NCBI RefSeq assembly: GCF_028476545.1
Contig: NW_026731776.1
Location: 1,122,501 to 1,186,500, forward strand
Reading direction: 5' to 3'
From: Physella acuta
Lineage: Eukaryota > Mollusca > Gastropoda > Physidae
Length of the DNA stretch: 64,000 nucleotides
The notes under the pieces are model-generated. The model made no database searches. It was given only the letters and a program-made list of their open reading frames with translations, and was not told where the DNA came from. A program made the translations under genes and the position numbers. Below, piece after piece: positions 9,925 to 32,312 of the stretch; within the stretch, counting starts at the first letter, position 1; each line of letters begins with the position of its first letter.

Positions 9925-10584
9925 CAGATCTAGGGTAAAACTTCATTTTAGCGTATTTTGTTCGCTGCTTCACGTTCACCTCTGGTTGAGCGTATTTTAT
10001 TATAAACAAAACCAAAACACACAAAAAGTTAGGAAAACACTAGGATTAGAATCATTAGATTATAGATATAGATCTACTTATTTTTTATTAAAGTGTTTTA
10101 ATTAGAAACGGTAAAAAATATTATAAATAGGCCTAAGCAATACAGTTACAGTCCCAATTAAATAGCTTGTGATCGTCGGCGGGGGAAAAATCCCTAGATT
10201 TCTACATGGTCAAGTGTTCACCGTGAGTTCACATTGACTTTAATAAAAATTATCAGCATACGTCATAACGTAGGGTCATTATGAGTTCATGATAGTTATA
10301 GTATCATCATACATGCCTTGCAATTAGATCTAGATTATATGCGTTTCTCCTTTACCCATTACCATGAAAATCTTAACTGACACGAACACATTTTCAAGAA
10401 AAAAAAGTTAAATCTAGATAAATATAGCCTACACATTCAATATTCCAAATTTTGGATTTTTTTCAAGTTTTGACAAAATTAATTTAAAAAACTAAATAAA
10501 AAATTCATAAAGAAAAATAGGCAGTGTGATTTCCTAACATTTTTGTGTGTAAGTCATATAAATATAAGGTAATCTATCATTTTA

Positions 10585-11120
10585 GGTGCGTAAAATCGGC
10601 AGACGCTAGTAATGTGCGGAAAAGTTGCCTCATTGTTAATGCTTTGATAGAAGTAAATTGTGATATATTTGTGTCAAATATTAGAGATAACTGAATAATA
10701 AACCAACATCAATGGCTTAATACTAAATATATCAATATAGGCCAGAAATTAACTTTATACAGAAGTGTTTGCCAGCAAGATTTGCTATATTAAAACTATA
10801 TTTATATAAACATCGGCCATCTGTAAGTAAGAGTGGTTTCCCCTGAATCTCTAACTATAATTTTACAAAAAAAAAAAACCTAAACAAGATGGCTGCTAAA
10901 AGTAAATAAGCTTGGCTGCATCTGATGAAAACATCGCTAGTCATTATTTTCTTCTGAAAAGTTTTAATACAGTTGTTTAAAAACAGCTACATTAACTTTG
11001 ATAATATTTCTGTAAGTTTCAAAACATAGATCTAAATCATCTTTAAAATATGAAATAATTACTAAAATTTAATGAGTCACCTTTTTTTCACATTACTAGT
11101 CTCGGCCGATTTTACGTACC
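10585..11120. mobile_element. Inner TIR element, copy 1
   Basis: Left end GGTGCGTAAAATCGG continues to GCTAGTAATGTG; right end CACATTACTAG continues to CCGATTTTACGTACC, an inverted match of about 35 bp. The interior is AT-rich, non-coding, and about 80% like copy 2 by eye (shared TGATATATTTGTGTCAAATA and ATAGGCCAGAAATTAACTTT). Confidence 0.7.
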
Positions 11121-11146
11121 TAAACAAAACGGTAATCTATCGTTTT

Positions 11147-11648
11147 GAGTACGTAAAATCGCCCGCGGCTATTAATGTACGAAAACGTTACCTCATTGTC
11201 AAGGCTTTAATAGAAGTATATTGTGATATATTTGTGTCAAATATTATAGATAAATGGATAGCCTAATAAACCTAAATCAATGGTTAAATATATCGATATA
11301 GGCCAGAAATTAACTTTAAACAGCAGTGTCTGATGGCATGATTTGCTATATTAACAGCAGCCATTTGTAAAATAGAGTGGCTTCCCCCTGAATCTCGCGC
11401 TAAAAGCTTATAAAAATAAAACGGCTGCTATAGTAAATAAATGAGCATGGTTGCATCTGTTGGAAACATCGCTAGTCTTCATTTATTACGGAAAAGTTTT
11501 AATTCAATTGTTTAAAAACAGGTACATAAATGAAACATTTTTGTATTTTAAAAAACATAAATCCTCCTCAAAATGTGAAATAATTATTAAAATTTAAGGA
11601 GTCACCTGGTTTTCACATTACAAGTCGCGGGCGATTTTTTTACGTACC
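11147..11648. mobile_element. Inner TIR element, copy 2
   Basis: Left end AGTACGTAAAATCG to GGCTATTAATGT; right end ACATTACAAGTCGCGGGCGA to TTTACGTACC. It is in the same orientation as copy 1 and separated from it by about 26 bp that itself resembles the sequence before copy 1 (GGTAATCTATC), so the pair may be a tandem duplication rather than two insertions. Confidence 0.7.
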
Positions 11649-11760
11649 CATAAATTAAGTCAGTGAGTGTGTTTCGGTTGTGTTTTGTAATAAAATACGC
11701 TCAATTTGAGGTGAAGGGGGGAATAAAATTCGCTAAAATGGAGTTTTACCCAGATCTATT

Positions 11761-12230
11761 CAAGTAGTGATAGATATTCTAAACTATTTCAAAAAGTGAC
11801 CTTTACTTCCTAAGTAACAGTGTACTGTAGAACTAACACATATAGTTCTCCTACTTGTTCTTTTTTTTAAGAAACCAAAAAAGGCATTAACACTAGCCTA
11901 GTCTAAATAAATTCAAAATCAATATTTTAAAGAAGAAAAGTCCTAAAAATACTACTAAAAATTGGTTTTAGAATCTGCCTGGGGTTAATTATTATTATAG
12001 ATATAATTTTATAATTGTTATGAATTACACTAAGATTTTTTTACAGAGGAAAAACTAGATTAAAAAATAAAACCATCATCATTTTTTCCGTGTAAAAAAG
12101 ATCTATAGTTACCAAAACAACTTTTTAACTTTCTGTTGTTGTACAATGGCGGCATAAGCCTACTTTGGTACCTAATCATGGCTAGCCAATGACAATATTT
12201 CTAAAAAAAATTGTTTTACCATAAGTGAAA
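11761..12230. other. Upstream flank and likely promoter of the CCDC177 gene
   Basis: AT-rich. Near its right end are a YY1-type element (12144-12154) and a CCAAT box (12185-12189), both within 100 nt of the predicted first coding exon at 12234. Confidence 0.45.
12144..12154 (+). promoter_or_regulatory. YY1-type promoter element
   Basis: ACAATGGCGGC matches the AANATGGCGGC core of YY1 sites, commonly found close to transcription starts of broadly expressed genes. It is about 90 nt before the predicted CCDC177 start codon. Function is inferred. Confidence 0.35.
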
Positions 12231-12233
12231 TAA

Positions 12234-24104
<11,871 letters not shown>

Positions 24105-24130
<26 letters not shown>

Positions 24131-24545
24131 CAAAAGCTGGAGATTGACAAAAGCTGGACATTGACAAAAGCTGGACATTGACAAAAGCTGGACATTGACA
24201 AAAGCTGGACATTGACAAAAGCTGGACATTGACAAAAGCTGGACATTGACAAAAACTGGAAATTGACAAAAGCTGGACATTGACAAAAGCTGGACATTGA
24301 CAAAAACTGGACATTGACAAAAGCTGGAAATTGACAAAAGCTGGACATTGACAAAAGCTGGACATTGACAAAAGCTGGACATTGACAAAAGCTGGACATT
24401 GACAAAAACTGGAAATTGACAAAAGCTGGAAATTGACAAAAGCTGGACATTGACAAAAACTGGAAATTGACAAAAGCTGGACATTGACAAAAGCTGGACA
24501 TTGACAAAAGCTGGAAATTGACAAAAGCTGGACACTGACATAAGC
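24105..24545 (+). repeat. 17-bp minisatellite overlapping the CCDC177 stop codon
   Basis: About 26 copies of ATTGACAAAAGCTGGAC (variants AAACTGGAA). The last coding residues (WTKAGH) and the TGA stop at 24128-24130 come from the first unit; the rest is 3' UTR. Confidence 0.92.
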
Positions 24546-26004
24546 TGGATATTTTATTTTTTAACTTTTTCTTTTAATGAATTTTTAAGCACATTTTTTA
24601 TTCAATGTACAAATTATACACATCTACATAATTGCTTTAATCTTCTGTACAAATATGCTTGACTTGATAAGATATGATTCTATTTCTAAGCAAATATTTA
24701 CATACATTTATTATTTGTATTTCTTTATTTGATTTGTACTACTTCTTAAATATTTTAAAAAGTATTTAGTGTTTATGTTTTAATGTGTATTTGCTATTTT
24801 TTTTTTCCAAAGAACTGTAGAATTTGAGTACTTTCCCCATACCAGATTTTTATGAACAACACAACTATCTAACTACACCTTAGAACTACTCAAGTTGATT
24901 TACTTATATAAATGATGTACAATACACAATTCTGTTGCTTTTTTTTTCACAAGCTGTATAAGTTTAAAATACAATTTGTGTGCAATTTTTTATTAAGCCG
25001 CGCATATTTTCAAAATAAATGTGACAGTCAAATGTAAAGTTGATTACCAAAGCAGTATTGTGCCCTACATTTGCTAATGCAACATCCTCTAACTATGACA
25101 CTGGCTATGTGGTTAAAATAACCTATAGCCTACCTGCTTGGTTATAGGCCTATGTGCTGTAAGTTATTACATGGTTAGAATAAAATGTGTGAGACACTGT
25201 ATAGAGATTTGTGCGGGGAAGACACTAGATAGATGGGGCAGAGATTTGTGTGGGGGAGACATTGGATAGAGATTTGTGTGTGTGGGGGGGGGGGGGGAGG
25301 GGAGACATTGGATAAATGGTGCAGATATTTGTGGGGGAGAAACTAGATCATTAATTAATTACTAAGTAATACATATTACATAGATCTACTAAATACTGTT
25401 TTAAAATGTAAACTAAAAAAAAATACTAAAATGTTGGGCTGAAATTTTAAACAACCACAGATCTAGCTTCACTACTTTACTAACCAGATACTAACTCAAG
25501 CTCAAGACAAAATAACATCTAGATCTAGATATCTACTAGTAACACATTCTAGATCAATCACAAAACTAACAGCTGTGTTACAAACATAATAATGAGGTTA
25601 TCAACATCTCTAGATTTGTGTAGCAAATGTAGGACACCCTTCATAAACGAAGTAACAGAAACTTAAAAATCACAAGGCGGAAGTGACTGTTGTTATTGAA
25701 CTCGATTATTCCAAAAACAAGTTATCAATATTTTATCATCATCATTATCTCTTAATTTAGAATAGAATTCCTTACGTTTTAATTTTAACGACTAATATTC
25801 TGTGGTCGTTTTGCAAAGGTCATGGAACGTAGATTAAGATCTGTAACGTCTTCAGTTTTTAAAAGACGTTTGACAAATAAGATTAAGATCTAGATCTAGT
25901 TTCTAGAATCTAGATCTAGAAAATCTAGATTCTAGATACTAATAGTAATAGTCTACCTTACCTACGTTTGAAATGCTAAAACAAAAACAGTATAAACAGA
26001 GTTT
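24546..26004. other. CCDC177 3' UTR and intergenic flank
   Basis: AT-rich, with a G run near 25285-25298 and repeated AGATCTAGA-type words around 25500-25940. A candidate polyadenylation signal is at 25014-25019. No further exon is seen. Confidence 0.5.
25014..25019 (+). terminator. Candidate CCDC177 polyadenylation signal
   Basis: AATAAA about 885 nt after the stop codon, followed by TGTGACAGTC. It is the first canonical hexamer I can find downstream. Confidence 0.4.
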
Positions 26005-26069
26005 CTTCCAGGCAGTGGCGTAGCCAGGAATTGGTCATGGGAGGGGTTAAAATATTTTTCCATATCTAT

Positions 26070-26186
<117 letters not shown>

Positions 26187-26212
26187 ATATAGAGGTGTGA
26201 GTCCATGGGAGG

Positions 26213-26458
26213 CAGGGGCGTAGCGAGGGGGGTGGGGCGGGGGGTGCGGACCGCACCGGGTGACACCATTTAGGGGGGGGGGGGTGACACCAAGGCAAAA
26301 AATTGCAAAATATATAGAGAAAAACTTGAGGGGGGGGGGGGGTGCAAATCGAAAATTTGAAAGTTTGTCCCCGGGAAGGGTCGCTACGCCTCTGGGGGGG
26401 GGGGGGGTGACACCATTAAGTGCCGCACCGGGTGACACCCGACCTCGCTACGCCACTG
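26213..26458. mobile_element. hAT-like non-autonomous DNA transposon (inner, nested)
   Basis: Starts CAGGGGCGTAGCGAGG, ends CCTCGCTACGCCACTG (16-bp inverted ends with one mismatch), flanked by a perfect 8-bp duplication ATGGGAGG (26205-26212 and 26459-26466). It is only 246 bp, with long G runs and TGACACCAT at both sub-ends. Its position inside the outer element shows it inserted later. Confidence 0.8.
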
Positions 26459-26516
26459 ATGGGAGGGGTTATAACCCCCCTAACCCCCCCCCCTTGCCTA
26501 CGCCACTGCTTCCAGG

Positions 26517-27180
26517 CATCTTTTCGGGGTGGGGGGGGGGGGAGAAAGTCCACCCGAAGAAACTCCCCCCCCCCCCCCCCCCAATCGAGATGGAATTTAT
26601 ATAGTAAACATATACTTCTGATTCACGGCCCCCGTGACGGCGCATGACGTGATAGCGTGACACAGCAAGACCCTATGTGAGGCTATGTCTGACTGCTGTT
26701 TGACGTCACGGTGACACAGGACAGCACTGCCCACCACGGATGAGTCGAGATGACGCACGGCCCACCACGGATGAGTCGAGATGACGCACGGCCCACCACG
26801 ACCACACAGAGTGGGGTCTGCGGTCCCGTATCCTGCCAATTAAAAGTCTCGAGTTGCTGAAGAAAAAATAAACATGATGCTAAGCTGGAAATTTGAAACG
26901 TGAGCTCAAAGGAAGTCGGGATAATGAGTTCTTTCCCCTACCATTCAGGTCACAACCTCGCTTATTTCCCCTGGCCGCTAGAGGGCTTATTTTTTCTTTT
27001 GTCATGAAATGCTAAATTATTTTTCTATCTTTTGTTCGTGAAGCGCTACTTTCGTTTTATTATCTTTTGTTTATGAAATGCTACATTAGTTTTATTATTT
27101 GTTGTTCAAGAAGTGCTAAATTATTTTTTCTATCTTTTGTTTAAGAAATGCTAAATTATTTTGTCTCCAGCCAAAGCAAA
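26517..27180. other. Non-coding stretch with C/G runs and a dispersed motif
   Basis: Holds a G run, a C run ending near 26582, and then ATGGAATTTATATAGTAAAC followed by ATATACTT. The same motif after a C run recurs at 51340-51365, so it belongs to a dispersed repeat. The stretch 26725-26800 has two copies of a CGGCCCACCACGGATGAGTC unit. No gene is seen. Confidence 0.5.
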
Positions 27181-27184
27181 CAAA

Positions 27185-27478
27185 TGCCCTTTTCTACATG
27201 CAGACACAACAATGCCCTTTTCTACATGCCTGACACAACAATGCCTTTTTCTACCTGCAGACACAACAATGCCCTTTTCTACCTGCAGACACAACAATGC
27301 CCTTTTCTACCTGCAGACACAACAATGCCCTTTTCTACCTGCAGACACAACAATGCCCTTTTCTACCTGCAGACACAACAATGCCCTTTTCTACCTGCAG
27401 ACACAACAATGCACTTTTCTACCTGCAGACAAAACAATGCCCTTTTCTACATGCCTGACATAACAATGCCCTTTTACT
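27185..27478. repeat. 28-bp minisatellite
   Basis: About ten copies of ACACAACAATGCCCTTTTCT plus ACCTGCAG (PstI-like palindrome in each unit). Confidence 0.92.
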
Positions 27479-27582
27479 AAAGAGACCAAGAAAAAACCGA
27501 TTAAAGAAGTCAATAATTTTAATAAATGCATTAATTATAAACAAAGTTAACATCAAAGTAGCACCGATTGCAGTTAAGTCAT

Positions 27583-28420
27583 GTATAGCATCGGCGTAAG
27601 TCATGTATAGCATCGGTGTGATAGGTCATGTATAGCACCGGTGTGATAGGTCATGTATAGCACCGGTGTGATAGGTCATGTATAGCATCGGCGTAAGTCA
27701 TGTATAGCACCGGTGTGATAGGTCATGTATAGCACCGGTGTGATAGGTCATGTATAGCACCGGTGTGATAGGTCATGTATAGCATCGGCGTAAGTCATGT
27801 ATAGCACCGGTGTGATAGGTCATGTATAGCACCGGTGTGATAGGTCATGTATAGCACCGGTGTGATCTAGGTCATGTATAGCACCGGTGTGATAGGTCAT
27901 GTATAGCAGCGGTGTGATAGGTCATGTATAGCACCGGTGTGATAGGTCATGTATAGCACCGGTGTGATAGGTCATGTATAGCACCGGTGTGATAGGTCAT
28001 GTATAGCACCGGTGTGATAGGTCATGTATAGCACCGGTGTGATAGGTCATGTATAGCACCGGTGGGATCTAGGTCATGTATAGCACCGGTCTGATAGGTC
28101 ATGTATAGCACCGGTGTGATAGGTCATTTATAGCACCGGTGTGATAGGTCATGTATAGCACCGGTGTGATAGGTCATGTATAGCACCGGTGTGATAGGTC
28201 ATGTATAGCACCGGTGTGATCTAGGTCATGTATAGCACCGGTCTGATAGGTCATGTATAGCAGCGGTGTGATAGGTCATGTATAGCACCGGTGTGATAGG
28301 TCATGTATAGCACCGGTGTGATAGGTCATGTATAGCACCGGTGTGATCTAGGTCATGTATAGCACCGGTCTGATAGGTCATGTATAGCATCTGTGTGATA
28401 GGTCATGTATAGCACCGGAA
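27583..28420. repeat. 25-bp minisatellite
   Basis: About 33 copies of ATAGGTCATGTATAGCACCG plus GTGTG. Variants (CATCGGCGTAAG, GTGATCTAG, GGTCTG) recur in blocks. Confidence 0.93.
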
Positions 28421-28424
28421 GCTT

Positions 28425-29648
28425 CGTGGAAGTGGGGTGGTTAGGACTAGCTTCGTGAGAGTGGGGTGGTTAGGACTAGCTTCGTGGAAGTGGGGTGGTT
28501 AGGACTAGCTTCGTGAGAGTGGGGTGGTTAGGACTAGCTTCGTGAAAGTGGGGTGGTTAGGACTAGCTTCGTGTAAGTGGGGTGGTTAGGACTAGCTTCG
28601 TGAAAGTGGGGTGGTTAGGACTAGCTTCGTGAGTGGGGTGGTTAGGACTAGCTTCGTGAGAGTGGGGTGGTTAGGACTAGCTTCGTGGAAGTGGGGTGGT
28701 TAGGACTAGCCTCGTGGAAGTGGGGTGGTTAGGACTAGCTTCGTGGAAGTGGGGTGGTTAGGACTAACTTCGTGGAAGTGGGGTGGTTAGGACTAGCTTC
28801 GTGAGAGTGGGGTGGTTAGGACTAGCTTCGTGAGAAAGGGGTGGTTAGGACTAGCCTCGTGGAAGTGGGTGGTTAGGTCTAGCCTCGTGGAAGTGGGGTG
28901 GTTAAGTCTAGCTTCGTGAGAAAGGGGTGGTTAGGTCTAGCTTCGTGGAAGTGGGGTGGTTAAGTCTAGCTTCGTGAGAAAGGGGTGGTTAGGTCTAGCT
29001 TCGTGGAAGTGGGGTGGTTAGGACTAGCTTCGTGAGAGTGGGGTGGTTAGGTCTAGCTTCGTGGAAGTGGGGTGGTTAAGTCTAGCTTCGTGAGAAAGGG
29101 GTGGTTAGGTCTAGCTTCGTGGAAGTGGGGTGGTTAAGTCTAGCTTCGTGAGAAAGGGGTGGTTAGGTCTAGCTTCGTGGAAGTGGGGTGGTTAGGACTA
29201 GCTTCGTGAGAGTGGGGTGGTTAGGACTAGCTTCGTGAGAGTGGGGTGGTTAGGACTAGCTTCGTGAGAGTGGGGTGGTTAGGACTAGCTTCGTGAGAGT
29301 GGGGTGGTTAGGACTAGCTTCGTGAGAGTGGGGTGGTTAGGACTAGCTTCGTGAAAGTGGGGTGGTTAGGACTAGCTTCGTGAGAGTGGGGTGGTTAGGA
29401 CTAGCTTCGTGAGAGTGGGGTGGTTAGGACTAGCTTCGTGAGAGTGGGGTGGTTAGGACTAGCTTCGTGAAAGTGGGGTGGTTAGGACTAGCTTCGTGAG
29501 AGTGGGGTGGTTAGGACTAGCTTCGTGAGAGTGGGGTGGTTAGGACTAGCTTCGTGAAAGTGGGGTGGTTGGGAATAGCCTCGTGGAAGTGGGGTGGTTA
29601 GGTCTAGCTTCGTGGAAGTGGGGTGGTTAGGTCTAGCTTCGTGATGAG
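28425..29648. repeat. 29-bp minisatellite, 1.2 kb
   Basis: About 42 copies of GTGGTTAGGACTAGCTTCGT plus GAGAGTGGG. It directly abuts the 25-bp array at the left. Variant TTAAGTCTAGC units form an alternating two-unit block at 28900-29170. Confidence 0.93.
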
Positions 29649-30131
29649 AAACTGATAAAATCGATCCATCACAAGATACTGGCGTCCACAGGAAACCAGC
29701 GTCTCGTCGCTGGAATTCGAATCACTCCCAGCCCTTGTTTACCCATGCGCAATGAGGCAAGACACGATTGGTGAGAGAGCGCATGCGCAGTCGAGTATCC
29801 CACTCTAACGACACACAAGCTTCTTGTCTAAGCTGTTAGGGCTATCGCGGAGTTTGTATGTCTCACCGGTTCAAATCACTCATGATTAATATTTTCAAAT
29901 CACTCATGATTAATATTTTAAAATCACTCATGATTAATATTTTAAAATCACTCATGATAATTATTGTAAAATCACTAATAATAATTTTTTTGAAAACACT
30001 TATGATGACATTTTAATAAATAATAAAAATGCGTATGTATTTACAAAGTATTTCTAACTTGGTCGGCTATTCTCAGTTTGTTTTAATGCATCGTTTGACC
30101 CCCACATATGTTTAAATATGGTGGCCTGCAG
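29649..30131. other. Non-coding stretch with NRF1-like site and 24-bp repeats
   Basis: Contains GCGCATGCGCAG (29780-29791, NRF1-like palindrome), a pol III B-box-like GGTTCAAATC (29869-29878) without a convincing A box, and about five copies of an AAATCACTCATGATTAATAT unit at 29880-29990. Confidence 0.5.
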
Positions 30132-30232
30132 CATACAGCTGGACCCAACACACCATCCGCCTCAAGTTGGGCTGGAACCCCCTGACAAACGAGGAGAATC
30201 AGACTGCTAGAACTGCCAGACAAATGTGGTAG
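30132..30232 (+). CDS. Possible orphan terminal exon
   Basis: After an AG at 30130-30131, one frame reads YSWTQHTIRLKLGW, then NPLTNEENQTARTARQMW and stops at TAG 30230-30232. Its composition and third-base use look more like coding sequence than the surroundings. It would begin at codon position 2 of a split codon. I find no upstream partner exon on the plus strand and no family, so it may be chance or a relic. Confidence 0.22.
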
Positions 30233-30339
30233 ATACCCAGAGTTCGGCTATCACAGATTAGACGTCACACTAGTCACATCAACAGCCTGACAACATACGG
30301 GTCCAATATAACGGTCCCTGGGACTGTCAGTGTCAGCCA

Positions 30340-30965
30340 TGTCATCCTGATGACATCCACGGTGACACGTGTGCGTATTGACATTTGTGGTGTCATCCTG
30401 ATGACATCCACGATGACACGTGTGCGTATTGACATTTGTGGTGTCATGCTGATGACATCCCCAGTGACACGTGTGCGTATTGACATTTGTGGTGTCATGC
30501 TGATGACATCCCCAGTGACACGTGTGCGTATTGACATTTGTGGTGTCATCCTGATGACATCCACGATGACACGTGTGCGTATTGACATTTGTGGTGTCAT
30601 GCTGATGACATCCCCAGTGACACGTGTGCGTATTGACATTTGTGGTGTCATGCTGATGACATCCCCAGTGACACGTGTGCGTATTGACATTTGTGGTGTC
30701 ATCCGGCTGACATCCACAGTGACACGTGTGCGTATTGACATTTGTGGTGTCATGCTGATGACATCCACGGTGACACGTGTGCGTATTGACATTTGTGGTG
30801 TCATCCTGATGACATCCACGGTGACACGTGTGCGTATTGACATTTGTGGTGTCATCCTGATGACATCCACGGTGACACGTGTGCGTATTAACATTTGTGG
30901 TGTCATCCTGATGACATCCACGGTGACACGTGTGCGTATTGACATTTGTAGTGTCTTCCTGATGA
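30340..30965. repeat. 51-bp minisatellite downstream of the GPCR stop codon
   Basis: About 12 copies of a unit with GACACGTGTGCGTATTGACA, TTTGTGGTGTCATCCTGATG and ACATCCACGGT. On the minus strand it begins about 30 nt after the GPCR stop codon, so it probably lies in the 3' UTR. The unit is 17 codons long and stop-free in several frames on both strands, giving spurious open frames of up to 482 codons. Confidence 0.92.
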
Positions 30966-30996
30966 CAATGATACATGTCATTGAGGCCAGCAGAGC

Positions 30997-32217
30997 TCAC
31001 ATTGTGGTAGAGAAGTTGGTGGTGAATGTCTCGGACAACTGACCGCCGTTGGTGGACACCATGGAGTACTGCTCCCTGCCTCTCCTCCTCGACACCATGT
31101 TGGCCAGCCTCCCGTGGAGCGTCAGTAAAAAATAAATCTCTTTCCGGAAGTGCTTGCCCGTGCAGCAGTAAATGAGGAAGTAGCAGGCGTAGTGGGACAG
31201 ACACAACGCATCCACCACCCTCTTCACTTCCAAGTAGCGGAACAAGCTCATCCAGGTGGAGTCTTGACGGATCTGGTCGTCCGTCATGTTGTGGTCGCCT
31301 GTTGGAAACAGGGGCTGCAGGTTGTTGGCCACGGTGGCGCTGAGCTGGGTGACGATGAAGAAGAATGAGACGGCCAGGAGCGTGACCGTTGAGGCCGTGC
31401 TGCCCCCGCCCCCGCGAGTCTGCTGGCGATTGACCAGATCGTTGCGAGAGATCTTGTAGATCTCCCTCAGCACCAGCATGTTCAGGAGCAGCACCAGCAG
31501 CGGGAGGAGCACGAAGAACGGGATCTCCGTGCACCAGCCCCACACGCTCCAGAAGTTGCCGTCGTGCGCCTCCTCCCGCAAGTAGCACGCGCTTGTATTC
31601 AGGTTGTACGTCCAGATGTAGCCTTGAACGGATGCCACGCACAAGCTGAAGACCGCTAGGCACAGGACGATCACGACAGCTCGCCAGACGGTGCACCACT
31701 TTTCCTTCATGAAGGGATGGCAGACGGCGATGTAGCGCTCCGCGGTGAAGCCGAGCACCAACAGGGAGGACAGGTACTGGGGTGCGTAAAAGAGGACCAT
31801 AAAGAGCTCACACGTGACCGGACCGTTGTATATCCCGTAGCCCCACACAGTGTGGAGGTAGTAGAGCAGGTGGAGCATCAGGAACATCAAGTCCGAGATG
31901 GACAGGGCGCCCAGGTAGATGGCGGAGGAGTTGTTTCTGCGCATGCGCTGGCTGAGCCAGATATAAGCAGACAGTGGGTTGCCGATGTATCCGATGAAGT
32001 AGAAGAGTGGCATGAGGCACTTCTCGACCATCTGGCCAGCAGGGGTGAACACCTCCAACAGGCCTGTGGGGGTGTAGCGTTCAAAGACATAGTTGGCCAT
32101 CTTGTTGGCCATAAGCTCCGTGCTGTTGGCCATCAGGTCGGTGCTGTTGGCCATCAGGTCGGTGCTGTTGGCCATAAAGCTCGTGCTGTTATCTGTAATG
32201 TCTCTGGTGTTGGCCAT
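30997..32217 (-). CDS. Class A (rhodopsin-like) GPCR, peptide-receptor type
   Basis: A 406-residue, seven-helix receptor in one exon, stop at 30999-30997. N-tail 1-62 carries several N-glycosylation sequons, with MANSTDL or MANSTEL at 15, 22 and 29. TM1 has GN (79-80), TM2 has LSISD (105-109), the TM3 start has Cys136 and its end has ERY (160-162, for DRY). Cys211 in the second outer loop can pair with Cys136. TM5 is IPFFVLLPLLVLLLN (232-246), TM6 TVTLLAVSFFFIVTQLSATV without the usual CWxP, and TM7 SHYACYFLIY (341-350) in place of NPxxY, followed by helix-8-like CCTGKHFRKE. Such changes are common in FMRFamide-, TRH- and related peptide-receptor expansions of molluscs; the ligand is unknown. 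The start ATG follows an acceptor (TTTTTTACCAG, minus strand, ending at 32225), so a 5' UTR intron is likely. A fragment of this receptor fused to the 51-bp array in another frame is not real. Confidence 0.85.
   Translation of the reverse strand: MANTRDITDNSTSFMANSTDLMANSTDLMANSTELMANKMANYVFERYTPTGLLEVFTPAGQMVEKCLMPLFYFIGYIGNPLSAYIWLSQRMRRNNSSAIYLGALSISDLMFLMLHLLYYLHTVWGYGIYNGPVTCELFMVLFYAPQYLSSLLVLGFTAERYIAVCHPFMKEKWCTVWRAVVIVLCLAVFSLCVASVQGYIWTYNLNTSACYLREEAHDGNFWSVWGWCTEIPFFVLLPLLVLLLNMLVLREIYKISRNDLVNRQQTRGGGGSTASTVTLLAVSFFFIVTQLSATVANNLQPLFPTGDHNMTDDQIRQDSTWMSLFRYLEVKRVVDALCLSHYACYFLIYCCTGKHFRKEIYFLLTLHGRLANMVSRRRGREQYSMVSTNGGQLSETFTTNFSTTM
32092..32177 (-). repeat. 21-bp coding repeat in the GPCR N-tail
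   Basis: Three to four in-frame copies of ATGGCCAACAGCACCGACCT plus G (minus strand). Each encodes MANSTDL/E L with an N-S-T glycosylation sequon, followed by shortened copies MANK and MAN. Confidence 0.85.
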
Positions 32218-32221
32218 TAAG

Positions 32222-32312
32222 CACCTGGTAAAAAATGGAAGACCTTAGTCCCATGTAATCTTAAGAAACTGGCAAAAAATGGAAGACCTTAGTCTCATGT
32301 AATCTTAGATAT
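32222..32312 (-). repeat. ~48-bp duplication carrying the GPCR 5' UTR acceptor
   Basis: Two copies of GGTAAAAAATGGAAGACCTT plus AGTCCCATGTAATCTTA (plus-strand reading). On the minus strand each ends in a usable acceptor: TTTTTTACCAG just before the start codon and TTTTTTGCCAG one unit upstream. Confidence 0.8.

Larger units (their letters stand above)
9925..11760. mobile_element. Inverted-repeat element, ~1.84 kb, with ~100-bp ends
   Basis: The segment 9925-10031 is an imperfect inverted copy of 11665-11760. Shared blocks, in order from the outside in, are AGATCT, GTAAAAC/GTTTTAC, TTTTAGCG/CGCTAAAA, TTCACCTC/GAGGTGAA, GAGCGTATTTTATTA/TAATAAAATACGCTC and then CAAAAC-type sequence. No transposase frame lies inside. 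The interior holds two TIR-bounded copies (10585-11120 and 11147-11648). It looks like a foldback or MITE-like non-autonomous element. No target-site duplication is obvious, so the outer limits are approximate. Confidence 0.65.

Noticed and set aside
11072-11266. 64-codon plus-strand frame
   Set aside because: Spans the junction of the two inner TIR copies; element sequence, not a gene.
26375-26420. Third nested hAT-like element
   Set aside because: Only a right-end-like CGCTACGCCTCTG is visible; no left end or 8-bp duplication could be paired.
27583-29648. CRISPR-like regular repeats
   Set aside because: Units abut directly with no unique spacers, and the DNA is eukaryotic; these are minisatellites.
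29820-29890. tRNA or tRNA-SINE suggested by GGTTCAAATC
   Set aside because: The B box is good but no A box or cloverleaf can be drawn at the right distance.
30251-31699. 482-codon minus-strand frame mixing GPCR-region sequence and the 51-bp array
   Set aside because: Its left part is the GPCR read out of frame and the rest is the array; the seven-helix frame 30997-32217 is the real one.
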